64,000 nt of DNA from Cochliopodium minus (lineage: Eukaryota; Discosea; Himatismenida; Cochliopodiidae): contig JAMYWO010000159.1 of NCBI GenBank assembly GCA_024220525.1, positions 23,084 to 87,083 on the forward strand, given 5' to 3'. Made by a program: the position numbers and the translations under genes. Below the pieces are notes generated by a model that was not told where the DNA came from, searched no databases, and was given only the letters and a program-made list of their open reading frames with translations. Shown one piece after another: positions 11,819 through 24,300 of the stretch (the stretch's first letter is position 1; every line of letters begins with the position of its first letter).

Positions 11819-12455
11819 TCAATTATGTTCATGCCTATTTCTTCTGTTTTCTCTCCTTTCCTCTCTTTTTTCTTTTCTTTCTTCCCGTCTGTTTTCCCTA
11901 TCTTCTCTCCTCTCTTCTTTTCTATGATGTTTTATATCTTTTCTTCTTTCTCTGCGGATCTCCTTGCAATTGTTGTATAAATGAACTTCAATAGGTCTTC
12001 CAGAAAATCCTTTTTAATTTCAAAAAAGGAAATTTATAATTTTTGATATATCCTCTTCAATATTAAAATCATTTAAGTTAATTTTGAATAGATAGAGGAG
12101 AGAATTGATTTATAAACCTATTATAGATTATAAAGTATTTGATTTTATTTCCATTGTAATAATTCAATGAAAATTCAAAAAATTTTTTTACCAAAATCAG
12201 AAGCTCCATGAGAGTGCAATGCTTTATGTGCACAATCTTCACAAGTAAAAGTGAGTTCAGCAGATCCAGTGAAATGATTGTTTCTATCCCTATCGATTTT
12301 GATTTTAGGGCATCCATTCTTCTTTTTCTGTATTTCTCCATATCTCGAGAAATAATTGATCAATTGTTCAGATGATATGTTTGTCTCGTGTACAAATACA
12401 TAGATTCTTCTTTTCTTGCTTTCTTTGATGTTCTTTATTGTTTTTCTGATCACTA
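11819..12455 (-). CDS. single-RRM protein with a basic Arg/Glu-rich tail, 5' end unresolved
   Basis: The main exon (about 12196-12455) carries an RRM: RRIYVFVHETNISSEQLINY, then FSRYGEIQKKKNG, then GSAELTFTCEDCAHKALHSH. It splices (donor at 12195, acceptor near 12009) to GFSGRPIEVHLYNNC, followed by an Arg/Glu/Lys-rich tail that ends in TGA at 11819-11821. The RRM resembles the three in the neighbouring gene, including the intron placed in the DFG-GxSGRPI loop, so the two genes are probably tandem relatives. No convincing start codon was found; the upstream side abuts a dispersed repeat at 12499-12578. Confidence 0.6.
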
Positions 12456-12498
12456 CAAGAATTAATTTAATATTTTTGTTTCCAATTAGGGATGTCCT

Positions 12499-12578
12499 AA
12501 AAAAAAAAAAGGGAAGAGAATTTGCCAATTCTTTTTTAGTTTTTCATAAACTCCCTTTTTTTGAAATTATTTGCAGAA
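12499..12578. repeat. 80-bp dispersed repeat, copy 1
   Basis: This stretch (containing GGGAAGAGAATTTGCCAATT and ending in TTATTTGCAG) recurs at 47880-47956 with only about two mismatches. It ends like a 3' splice site. See the finding on dispersed repeats. Confidence 0.8.
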
Positions 12579-12599
12579 TTTTCCTGGTAACCCAGATAT

Positions 12600-13620
12600 T
12601 TGGTCATTAGGATTCTACAGATATTCATGGAGCAATTGATTGGGGTTTCCTCTGGAATATACTCCTTCATATCTGATAGCATGTTCAAGGTAATGTGTAA
12701 ATTGAAAGAATAGCAATTTCCCTAAAAGAGGTGGTTGTTTTCATTTATCAACTTTGGACGATCAGAGCTGATCCCTCTGCATTTGATGGTACAATCCCGC
12801 TGCACTATGGGGATATCCTTTAGGCAAGCAGTTGTATGTCTGTATCAGAGCAAGAGAATCGGTTAATGTTAAGAAGTGTTGTTATGGGAATTCATTTTGG
12901 CTAAATCTTTCTGGTAATCGATGGGCTATTCATTATTGCGAAATAATATTTTTAGGCTAATTAATAATAAAATAAGGGGCGTTTTTATTATTGAGGCTAA
13001 ATATCAAGAACATATTTTGACCTACTTTTGTTTCTGCTCTTTGATTCTTAATAAAGTGGGGAGAAGTATTTGAATTATTCCCGTGGGGAATGATTTGAAT
13101 CTTCTTCATTTAAAAAAAAGAAAACAAAAAGCAATTCTAATAGGAGTTTTTTCAAAAAGTTGAATTAAATGAAGTGGTTAAATGGTCAACTTGTACAAAA
13201 TTTACAGATTCAGGCAAAAATTTTTTCAAAACTTTAGTTGTTTTCATTTTTTTTTTTTAAAAAATTGAAGAAAATTTTTCCTATATATTTTTTCTAAATC
13301 TTTCACTTGCAAAATGCAGTTAAATTATAAAATACTCTGTCAAAGAGGAATTTGTCTTTTTTTTATCTTCATGGCTTTGGGGAGAATGATGATGGATTCA
13401 GTGTCTCCTAAAAGAGATGCTTTGTTAAGATAAAACAAGTATTTTTGATAATCCTTCTTGGAGTTTTTGTGTTTGCCAAATTAATGTTAGAGTGAATATT
13501 ATCAAAATCAGATGCTATGGAGTAGTTCTATCGCTTTGTTAAAATTTTTTTCAACCTGATATTAAAATTATGTTTAAATTTAAGTAAAATTTTACATAAT
13601 AAAAAAATATCAAACAACTT
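12600..13620. other. gene-free stretch with possible decayed coding sequence
   Basis: No open frame above about 60 codons. Composition is less homopolymeric than introns and contains protein-like fragments on the plus strand, such as FPGNPDIWSLGFYRYSWSN at about 12580 and a stretch near 13350 (LHGFGENDDGFS). This looks like decayed gene sequence running into the Sel1 relic downstream, but no parent gene could be assigned. Confidence 0.35.
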
Positions 13621-13624
13621 TTTT

Positions 13625-13828
13625 ATTATGTAAAATGCTTTATTTGTTCAGATCCTTCTCGAAGAACAAAGAAAAAATTGCATTGATTTCAGTTTGGAGG
13701 AAAGTTTTGGGAATCGAAAATAGATAAAGTGATCACACTCTTTTTGATTCTAAACACAGAAGTTTTTCTCAAAAGATTGAAGCAAAATCTCTTATCAAAG
13801 GAATTACTTTATTATCATTTTTTTAAAA
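13625..13828 (+). pseudogene. relic of a Sel1-repeat family C-terminus
   Basis: The sequence aligns by eye with the 3' ends of the two intact Sel1-repeat genes near 43.3 and 46.3 kb. Recognisable pieces in changing frames are SDPS (for LDPS), then KFWESKIDKVITL, then SKHRSFSQKIEAKSLIKGIT. At least one frameshift separates the second and third pieces, and the final part is truncated at LSFF then stop. It is a decayed paralogue about 30 kb from the intact pair. Confidence 0.75.
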
Positions 13829-13980
13829 AATGAACTCAAACTGAAATTATAATTCAATATTAAGAAATTTTTAATCTTTTTATAAATTATAAATTTTTTT
13901 TTTAAAATGAATAAAACCATAAACAAAGGAATATTGGGTTTCCGATCCCTTTCAAGGGGAAAAAATACACATTTTTTTTT

Positions 13981-15997
13981 TTAAAAGGTGAAAGGGATGG
14001 AAGTAGAAGACTGTTCCATTTTGTTTCCCAAATCTCTGGGGTTATCCATATGCCACTGTTGACAACTGAAACTAGTGTTTTCTTTATCTAGGCCTTCTTT
14101 TGAATACAAAGAACTCTTCAAGATCCATTTACCATCGTTCTGGAGTACTCTGGCTTTGACGTTGTCGTTGAGGGCGATGTCGATGATCTTTTCCTTGATG
14201 TATTTTTTGAGGACGGGGTCTTGGATGGGAAACACAGTTTCAATTCTTCTGTCCAAGTTTCTTTCCATGATGTCGGCACTTCCAATGAAGACCTTAATTA
14301 AAAAAATTTTAATAAAATAATAATTTAAAATGATTCAAAATAATAAATATAAAAAAATAATAAAAAATAATAAAAAAATAATTCAAAATTTTGAATTGAA
14401 AATTATATTAAATTAAAAAAGAATATTAAATCAATTTAATATTTTTTTTTTTACCTCAGGGTTTCCGTTATTCGAAAACCAGTAGACACGAGAGTGTTCA
14501 AGATAACGGCCTATGATAGAGATCACCTCAATTTTGTCGGAGATGTCCTTGATGCCAGGTCTCAAACAGCAAACCCCACGAACTATCAACTTCACTTGGA
14601 CGCCATAGCGGGCAGCAGTGTACAAACGATCTATTGATTCTCTGTCAACCAATGCATTACATTTCCAAATTATTGCTGCTTCTTTTCCATCCTGATATAA
14701 TAAATTTTTGATTTTTGATTTTTATTTATTTTAATATTTTTTTTTTTAATTAATAAAAACTTTTGATAAAATTTATTTTATTTTGAATTTTTATTTTGAT
14801 TTTTTACTAAATTTTTTTTATTTATTTAATATTTTTTTATTTTTCATTTTTTATTTATTTAATTTTTATTTTTTTACTTTCGCATTTTGGATTTCACGAT
14901 CCAACAAACTCAACAAGCCGTTTCTTAACTTTTCTGGAGCAACCAAAAGTTTGGAGTATGTTGCTTCTGGCGCAAAGCCCGTTAATCTAAAATCAGAGTG
15001 GAATAAAAAAAATAAAATTTTATTAAATTAATAAAAAAAGAAAATAAAATGGAAAAATGGAAAAATGAAAAATAAAATGAAAAATAAAATGTAAAATAAA
15101 TGTAAAATAAAATTTAAGTATTTTTAAAAAGTTCAAGGACATACCAAAAAAAAAAAATGAAAAAAAAAATGAAAAAAAAAAAAGAAATAATAAAAAAAAT
15201 AAAATAATAAAAAAAATAAAAAAATTAAGAAAAATAAATTTGATATTTACAATAAAATCAAAAAATAAAATGATTAATTAATTTATAGAAAAAAATTTGA
15301 CCTATTAAACAAAGTGGTTACATCATCAGCAATGTCAGGATTGCAAGTCAAAAAACCGATATCCGTGTAAAACCTGGCGGTGGTAGCGTTGTAGTTTCCT
15401 GAAGATAAGTGGACATATCTTCTCATGCCATCTCTTTCTCTTCTCACTATCAAAAAAAATAATAAATAAGAAAAAAAAAAAAAAATTCAAAAATTAAAAA
15501 TGAAAAAATGAAAATAAAAAAATGAAAATAAAAAAAAAATAAAAGACTCATTTAAAAATTCTAAAATGAAACGTGATTACAAAAAAAAATGGTAATAAAT
15601 AAAAAAATTTTTAAGAACAAAAAAATATGTAAATAAATAACAAAAAAAAAAAAAAAATTAAAAAACTAAGATAATTGTAAATGTTAAGAAATTGAAATAA
15701 AAAAATGAAAAATAAAAAAATATTAAATAAGAATTACCTACTAACGTTGCTTTAGCGTGTGTTTTAAGACCGACCAACCCATATACTACGTGCACCCCTT
15801 GACTTTCTGCAAAAAAAAGGTTTAAAAATTTTTAATTTTTACTATTTTTAATAGAAAAATGAAAGTTTGATTATTTGATTACCCAAAGATCTTGCCCAAC
15901 CAATGTTGTTCTCTTCGTCAAATCTCGCTTTTAATTCTACCAACACGGCAACTTGTTTGTCCTTTTAAAAAATGAAAGAAATCATAAAAAAGGAAAT

Positions 15998-16030
<33 letters not shown>

Positions 16031-18580
16031 AAGGAAATAAAAAATAAAAAATAAAAAATAAAAAATAAAAAATAAAATTAAAAAAAATAACAGAAAATAA
16101 AATGAAATAAAAATAATGAAATAAAAAATAAAAAAAAATATATAACAGAAAATAAAATAAAATAAAATAAAAATAATGAAATAAAAATTAAAAAAAAAAA
16201 AATGTTTATTACTTCCTTTCCTGCTTCCAACAAAGCCTCTACAATACCGGAGTTAGGACCCACCCTGTACAAGGTACTCTTGATAGCTACGACATTTTGG
16301 TCCTTTGCGGCAGACTTGAAGAAATCTACGACTGGCTGAAAGGAGTCATAAGGATGATGTAACAAAATGTCTTTTTGTTTAATGACATTAAAAATGTTCG
16401 CCTAAGAAAGCAACATTATTTCATAAATTGTTAAAAAAAAGAAATAATAAAATCAAAAATTTAAAAAATCAAAAATAAAAAAATAAAATAAAAAAAATTT
16501 TTAAATGAAAAAAACTTAAATGAAATGAAATTAATAAAAAAATTCAAACTAAAAAAATTAAAATAATGTTTTTTTTTTTTTTTTACATTATTTTCGAAAA
16601 TAGGCAAAAGTCTGGGAACAAATGGAGGGAATTTAAGTTCGGGAAGCTCGAGGCTCACAAATTGCATCAAATTGCCCAAACCGAGCCAACCTTCAAATTT
16701 ATAAATCTGAAAGAAAAAAAAAGTCGATTAAAAACAGGAAAAAAAAAAGAATTAAATTTAAAAAATAAAAAATATAATCTTTTTGAAAATAAATTTATTT
16801 AAAAAATTATTTAAATTTTTAAAAATAATTTTATTTAAAAAAATTTTACACAAATAGGATCTACTTCCAAGTGATCGGCGAGACTTCTTACGATACCCTC
16901 GGGCATGTGTTTATTTACGGCGAGTCTGACAACTTGCCCGAACCTTCTCTTCTTGACTCCTTGTTCGATGGTTGACAAAAGATCGGAAGCCTACAAAAAG
17001 AAAAAATAAATAAAAATAAATTAAAAGATAAAATAAAATGAAAATTTGAATAAATATTTAAAGATCCAAAAAAATTAAAAGAATTTTGAATTTAATTAAA
17101 AAAATATTTATATAAATAAATAAAATAAAATGAAATGAAAAAAAATGAGTCTTAAAAAGATTACTAACGAAATTATAAATTTAAAAAATAATGAAAATAA
17201 AATTTAAAAAATTTTAGACCTCATCTTCTGAGATTTCGATATCTGCATCTCTTGTGACTCTGAAGTTGTAGGACTCAACAATTTCCATACCTGGAAAGAG
17301 CAAGTCCATGTTGGATTGGATCAAGTCCTCCAGCAAAACAAAAATGTATTTTCCCTAAAGAATAAAAAAATATTAAATGATAAAATTAATATAAAATAAA
17401 ATCAAAAAATGGTAAAAATAAAAAAAAAATTAAAAAATTACTTTTATTTCAAAACTTCCTCCAAAATCTTCGTTTCTGTATTTTCTACAAGTATCAAGAA
17501 CGTTAATGAATCTAGGGAATGTCTCAGGGATTTTCAATCTAGCAAATACAAAAGGACTTTTCTAAAAAAAATAAAAAATAAAAAATAAATGTAAATAAAT
17601 GAAAAATAAATGAATAAAAAAAAAAAAAAAAATTATTTACTTTATCTCCTTTTCTCTTTAAAATGATGGCAAGATTTCTGCTCAAATTGGAGATGTGTGG
17701 GAAAGGTCTTCCGACGTCGACGGCCAAGGGAGTCAAAATGGGGAAGATCTGTTTTCTGAAGTATGTTCTGAGAAGAGCTTTCTGTGTTTCGCTCAGCTCG
17801 TGATATTTTTTTATAAATACTGAAAGAAAGATTTAAAAAAAAAAGATTATAATTTGATCTCTGATAAAATAATTTGATTTCAAAAAAATTGATAATTATT
17901 GATAAATGAAAATTTTTTTGTGAGAATTTAATTTTCTCCATTTTTATATGTTAAGATACCTAAAATACAGATCAATGAGATCAAAATTATCATAATATCA
18001 TTTTTATATGTTTATCCAATTATTGATCATTTTTTGACTGAAAACAAATTTTCAATATAAATATTCTTGAAATGAATGAATATTGCATTAATATAAATTG
18101 TATTACAAAAGTATAAAGTTTTTTAAATATTTTTGACGCATATATAAATAAATTATAATATTGGCTAATATTCAAAAAATAAATACCATCATGCTTTTCT
18201 AATGAAGGAAGAATCTCTTCAGTCAAACATTTTCTTTGCATTTCTTGCATGGGAACGCAGATGGCACGAATGGCTTGCAATTGCTTCAAAGGGGATAACC
18301 CATCGAAGCCGAGATCACTGCCCACACCTGCATCAATTTGGGCCATGAGCCCAGCAACCCTAATCATGAAGAATTCGTCCAAATTGGTAGAAAAGATTGA
18401 TAGAAATTTTACCCTCTCTATCAATGGGTTGCTTGGATTTAATGCCTCCTCTAATACCCTCCTGTTGAATTCCAACCAAGATAATTCTCTGTTGAAATAG
18501 AGATCCGATTTGGGGATATCCTTGAGGATATCTTCTTTAATATCCTTGCTTTTGCTGAGATTTTCTATGTTGTTGTTCAT
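13981..18580 (-). CDS. ppk1: polyphosphate kinase 1
   Basis: Thirteen exons (18187-18580, 17641-17819, 17442-17561, 17220-17354, 16850-16990, 16587-16706, 16213-16401, 15883-15961, 15738-15806, 15302-15446, 14878-14986, 14455-14691, 13981-14292) sum to 2,229 nt, 742 residues, close to bacterial PPK1. The N domain has [17 protein letters not shown] and [14 protein letters not shown]; next come [34 protein letters not shown] and IKSTLYRV. The catalytic block [12 protein letters not shown] holds the phospho-accepting His, followed by [11 protein letters not shown] and [14 protein letters not shown]. The second PLD-like half has [21 protein letters not shown] and [15 protein letters not shown]. 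It catalyses reversible ATP-dependent synthesis of long-chain polyphosphate. PPK1 is scattered among eukaryotes (known from Dictyostelium) and common in bacteria; the many introns show it is resident here. No N-terminal extension is present. Confidence 0.96.
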
Positions 18581-18819
18581 ATTTTATATTTTTTGTGAGT
18601 GCTGTGGCGATATCTTTGAATATAATTTTCTTTATTTGATTTTATATACTCAGAAATTGATTTTATAAATTTTTCAATTTTTTTTTATTTATTTTGATTT
18701 GAATTTTTTGAATATTCAAATAAAAGAAGTAATAAAGAGAGAAAAAATATAAAGGGAGGTATAATGGATTGATCCATTTTCAACATTATTATTTTACATT
18801 AATTTATTTAAAGAATGAA

Positions 18820-21064
18820 TTAATTCATTTCGACAGCAAAATTAAACGAGTTCTCATGAACCTCCACTATCTTGAACTGACTGCGTATGCGATTCAAAAA
18901 TTTCTCCATGATCTTTCCGTCCGAGAAGTTCCTCTTATTGAGCAACAACTTGGAATATTTCTCCAAGACTTTTACTTGAGAAGGATTGATCAAAAGGGAT
19001 TCCAAACTAACGAAAAATCAAAAAATTATTTTCTCGGACAGAAAAAATGTTATAAAAAAAATAAAATGTAAAAAAAAAAAAAAATAATTATTCCAAATGA
19101 AAAATTAAAAAAAAAAAGATTTACAAACAATCCTCAGCAATTTCCATGAAATGGAGTTTGTTACAGCGAAACAAAAATTTTCCGTACTGATAGTATGTTG
19201 TGGGGTTTGGGCTGTTGATCAATGACAAGCGAAAATACTCGTTTGCTCGGATGAGATTGGGATGGTTGGGCTCAAGAACAACACGCGACAAGGGAATGTT
19301 GGACTTCATTGCTCTTTGGATTTTGTATATCGACAAAATGTTTTGTGCCTTGAGACAAAGGAGTTGGGGGTCGCTAGAGTTTGATCGTAAACCTTTTTAA
19401 AGAATCAATAAAGAAATAAAGAAAGAAAAGTTTTAAAAAAAAAAGTTTATAAAAAACAATAAACTATTAAAAATCTATTTTATTTGAAAAATAAAAAAAA
19501 AATATTACCATCTTCGCAAATGTCATAAGATTGTTTGACTAAAGAGAGGGCGCTGTCCAAAAAGTTGTTTTTGATTTTCTTCTTTCCTCTCTCCCTATAA
19601 ATCTTCGCTTTGGCAATGGAAATGACATCGATGTACTTGATTCTCTCGCCCAGCTCCAAGAGATCTATGTCATCAAAAACTTGGGTGTCCTGGAAAATCG
19701 ACTTTTGATTTTTTAAAGAGCTCACGAACTCGCGAGAAAACTCCAGCCCCAACATTTTTTTGAGTTTGTAGAATAGAGTAAACCTAATCAAAAAAATCAA
19801 AAATTATAAACCGAAAAAGTGAAAATGAAAAATTAATAAAAATGAAATAAAATTTAATAAAATAATTTTAACACAATAATTAATATTAATATTAACAAAA
19901 TAATAATTAATTATTAATTAACAAAAATTTGAGATTTTTTCTTACTTTTTATCGAAAAATTCTTCATTTTCTTTGTCAAAGAAGATGTAGCTTTTCAGAC
20001 TTCCAGAAGGGAAATAGATCCAATTTTTGTCACGAAGATCAAACTTTGAGCTCAACCCATCTTTTGTTAAATAAATGAAACAAATTTGAATGAAATAATA
20101 AAAATAAATAAAAATAATTATAATTTTAAAAAAAAATACTATTTAAATAAAATAATAAATACTAAATATTAAAATGAAATAATTAATAAAATTAAACAAA
20201 AAAAAATGAAATTAAAAAAAAGATGAAAATCTATGAAAATAAAAATAAAAATGAAAATGAAAATAAAAATAAATAAAAATAAAAAATAAACGAAAAATGA
20301 AATAATATTAATAAAAAATGAAATAAAATTAAAAAAAAATTTTAAATTTTTTTTTTATTATTATTAACCTTTGATGGTTACTTCCCAATACTCTTCTGAT
20401 TGTTCGGTGGAGCTAAAAACTAGATTGAGACATTGAGTTACGAGGATTCTGAAGGGCTCATCAATGGAAACTTTGAGATCTTTCATTTTGTTCCTAACTT
20501 TCTCGCGGATGTCTATTTTGATGATTCTCGCCAACATTTCTACCAGCAAAAGGTCTGTGTATCTTGTCAGATTGTTCATGTGACGGATCACGTTTCCTAA
20601 GTATCTCACATTAACCTAAATAAGATAAAAATGAAAATAAAAATTTAAATAAAAATTATAAATATAAAAAAAGAAGAAAGAAAAATGACAATAAAATAAA
20701 AAAAAAGGAAATAAAAAGTAAAAAAAAAAAATAGATAAAATAGATAAAATTCCCATATTAATAAATAAATAAACAAATAAAAAAATTAATAAAAATAAAA
20801 ATTTCTCAAAAAAATAAAATTTAAAAATCAAAAAATTTTAAATGAAAAAATATTAAAATGAAAAAAAAAAATAAGAAAACATTTTCAAAATAAAAATAAG
20901 AAAATGATATTTCAAAAAAAAAATTTTAAAAGGGGATACTCCATAACTGTGCAAAAATTCGGTGAGAGGGTAATGAGCTAAGGTCTTTTGGGTATGATGT
21001 TCAAACTCTAATTGTTGGATCAAATCGTTGGCGCAAACGGGAATGGTGTAGGTTGTCAAAAATC
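18820..21064 (-). CDS. CLU-domain-like protein with C-terminal helical repeats, 5'-truncated
   Basis: Exons 20940-21064, 20369-20615, 19946-20059, 19509-19783, 19124-19392 and 18820-19006 join in frame. The diagnostic piece is IPVCANDLIQQLE, then PLTEFLHSYG joined to VNVRYLGNVIRHM and LLLVEMLARIIK. This matches the central domain of clustered-mitochondria (CluA/CLUH, also called TIF31) proteins, where it reads LHxxGINxRYLG. Downstream are helical, TPR-like segments (LISALSLVKQ-type and SRVVLEPNHPNLIRANEYF). CLU proteins bind mRNAs for mitochondrial proteins and affect mitochondrial distribution; a shorter CLU-related protein is equally possible. Exons for the N-terminus should lie beyond 21064, but the sequence enters an A/T hexamer array and the N at 21194, and then another gene's 3' end. 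Confidence 0.6.
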
Positions 21065-21114
21065 CTTCAAGAAAAAGAAGTGTTAAAAATGAAAATTTAA
21101 ATAAAAATAAAAAA

Positions 21115-21194
21115 AATGAAAATAAAAAATAAAAAATAAAAAATAAAAAATAAAAAATAAAAAATAAAAAATAAAAAATAAAAAATAAAAAATN
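21115..21194. repeat. (AAAAAT)n array ending at a single-N assembly gap
   Basis: About 75 bp of TAAAAAA units run directly into an ambiguous base at 21194. It occupies the intron upstream of the first visible exon of the CLU-like gene. Confidence 0.85.
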
Positions 21195-21311
21195 ACAAAA
21201 GAAACTTTATTTCATTCTAATGCATATTCTTTTCTTCCTTCTTTCCTCCGCATTTGGTTTTTTTGTTTTGTACATCTAATAAATCTTTTTAGAATTGTTT
21301 TATTCATTTTT
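21195..21311. repeat. about 115-bp dispersed repeat, copy 1
   Basis: Sequence from ACAAAAGAAACTTTATTTCA to TTGTTTTATTCATTTTT is repeated at about 51752-51873, the second copy having one extra GTTTT unit. Copy 1 starts exactly after the N at 21194, and copy 2 lies in the 3' flank of the GLUG-like gene. Confidence 0.9.
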
Positions 21312-21354
21312 CAAATCACTGGTTATTTTGAAAAAAAATTTTAATTTGTTTGAA

Positions 21355-24300
21355 TTATTTTTTCTTTTGTTTGATTTTGATGGAAGCAGCAGAAACTTGT
21401 TCGATACATCCTTTGATGGATTTGGTAAAGGAAGTGGCCATAGTAAGAAGTCTCTCGTGACCACCCTTGGTGTCGAGACTGGCAGCAGAAACGCTGGCAA
21501 CAATCTTGAGTTGGATGGCATAGTTCTTAAGACCTTGAGCATCTCTCAACATTTGTTCTCTGAGATAAGGATCAGGACATTGGTTGGCAAGGCTCGTGAG
21601 TTCTTTAACCAACTCATTAATGTTTGCAGCAACATTTCTACCGGCATTGATGACACCTTGTTGATCTTTTTTCTCTGCAGCTTCTGCTAATCTGGCCAAG
21701 TCTTCTGCAATTTGAAGAGTTCTCTTGATCGCAGGCTCGTTAGAAAAGTCTTGACTTTGATTCTTCTTGACGGAAGATTCGATATCATTTGCGAGATTAC
21801 CTATTTGACCTCCCAAAGAATTAGGATCCAAATTAGTGTTGTTCTTTGGAGGGGTGTTATTGGAGATTTGTTGTTTCTTCTTATTCTCTTCTTCTTCTTT
21901 TCTTCTTCTCTCTTCTTCTTCCTTTCTCTTTTTCTCCTCTTGTTCTTTTCTCTTTCTTTCCTCTTCCTCTTCTTTCTTTTTCTTCTCAATTTCTTGTTGA
22001 TAAATTTGGTCAAGGAGATCGTCGACCTTCTTTTGTTTCTTTCCATCTCTTCCAGAAGCATTATCGATTAAACCCAAAAGATCATCCCAGTTCTCCAATA
22101 GATCTTGTTTTTGTCTGTTCTTATCAACCATGTCGTTCAAGCAATCAGAAAGTTCTTGAGCTGCAGTCAGAAGATCTTTTGCGTTCCATTTACCACCACC
22201 TCTGGATTTCATGGATGCCAAAATGAGATCTCCATCAAGTTTGGTATCAATCAAATCTTCATCTCTATCTGGAGGGTTTCCAGCAGTATCAATGATGTTG
22301 TTGAGAGCTTGTTTCATCTGTTCTGCAAGGTTTTCAGCTTGAGGAACTTGGGAAGGATCAGATTGTGCTCCCTTGATGGTTTGTGGGAAATCTTTCAAGA
22401 GATTGTCATAGTCCAACATGAGAGATTTCAATTCTTTTTTTAATTTATCATCGGATTTGTCTCCCTTTTCGTTGAGCAACTTGGACAATTGATCACGAGA
22501 CTTTTGAAGTTCTTCTAATTGTTCTTTAGGATCCTTCTTTTTCTTCAATCCATCGAGAGCTTTGCAGATGTTTGCAATAGAATTGTTTGCCTCTTCTTTG
22601 ATTTGGTTCTCGAGGGTAGGATCCAAAGCAGCGATGATGGTAGCAACAGGAGAAAGAACCATTGGGATGGAGTTGACAACTTCCATATTCAAAAGTGGAT
22701 CATTAACATTCTTGATGAGATTCTTTACAGCAGTGATAGGAAGGACAGTGTTTTCTTTAAGAAGTGGGATTGCTTCCAACAATTTTTTCTTCCTTTGTGG
22801 ATCTTTGATTTCCTCTGCTTTTTTCCTTGCAATTGCTTGCAATGCTTTGCTGTCAGTGTCAAGTGCTTTTGCCAATTTTCCAATTTCATTGACATTCTTT
22901 GCTTGGGATGCATTGTGCAATTTGATCAAGTTTGCTTCGATCCTCTTTGCAAGACCCAAAGGTTCAGCATTGATCTTGTCCATCAACTTACTCAATGATT
23001 GCTCGATATCTTTTGCTTCGTTTGCCAACGCTTGACCAGATTTAGGATCGTTTTCGAATTTTTCGAGAGAAACTTGGAAACTGTTAAGTTTGTTGATCAA
23101 ATCTCCTGCCAACTCTTTAGCTTCACCACGAAGAGGTTCTTTTAATCTTCTGAGCATGGTGCTTAATGCATCTACAAATTCAGGAGTGACTTTCTCAATG
23201 TTACGTCCTTCTTCTCCAACTCTCTTTGTGTCTCCCTTTGGAGCAGCTTCTTGGATAGATTTAAGTGCTTTGGTGAGTTCTTCAGCACCATCAAGAAGAG
23301 CCTCTTCGGGAGAAGGGTTGCACAATTGACTGAGAGTACCCAAATTGTTGTCAACTTCGCTTAATGATGCAACAATAGGGATGATGTCCTTGGATGGGTT
23401 CTTAAAGTTTTCTTTTGCCAAATTGATTTGTCTTGGGATGGTACTCTTCAAGTTTTCCAAGCAAGTTTCTGCAATTTTCCTGTCGATTGGGCTTTCCAAA
23501 AGCTTCAATGCGTTGTTACCTCCTTCAAAAAGGAGAGGGAGGAGAACTTCCAATTTGTTGATATCAGGATTAGGATCTTTTTTGTCGAGAGATTTCATGG
23601 TGATCTTATCGAGTTTATCTGCGATTCTATCTGCAACGTGAGCCAAAGCTCTGAGAGGAGAAGAATTTTTAACTTTATCGGAGAGATTAGATAAATCATC
23701 AATCAAACCGTTCAATTTTTGTGGATCATTAGTTTGAGCAGTTTTGACTAATTGAGGAAGGAGTTTTTGGATTTCATTTCCTGCTTGGATGGATTGAGAG
23801 GTTGGAATTTCTTCATGTCCAACAACAAATCCTCTCTTACCTCTATTTTTGGAAGGGTTCACATTATGTTCTTTAGGTCTTCCGCTTGCGACTTCACTAG
23901 CAAGAGACTCCATAGCTTTGATAGCATCCAAAAGTTCGGTTTGAAGTTGCTCAGTTGGTTTTTTGAGGTAGTTCTCTGTGAGTTTTCCAGTTTTTGGCAT
24001 CAATTCAGTCAAAGCATCAGCAATGTCTTGAAGATTCTTCGCTTTTTCAGGATCATAAGATTTGATCTTCTTTGATTCTTCTTCAAGTAAAGGAATGAGA
24101 GTTGCAACTCTGTCTGCTACCTTTCTAATTTTGTTTGCAATTGGTTTAGGTTGGTCCAACTTTACCGAGTTTGCAAGAGATTTGAGTTCATTTTCTAATC
24201 TCTTTGCTTCAGCCAAATGAGCAGCACCAGTTACATCAACAATCTCATCTGCGAGATCGCTCAATTCAAATACATCATTATCTACAAGTTGTTTTGGTGC

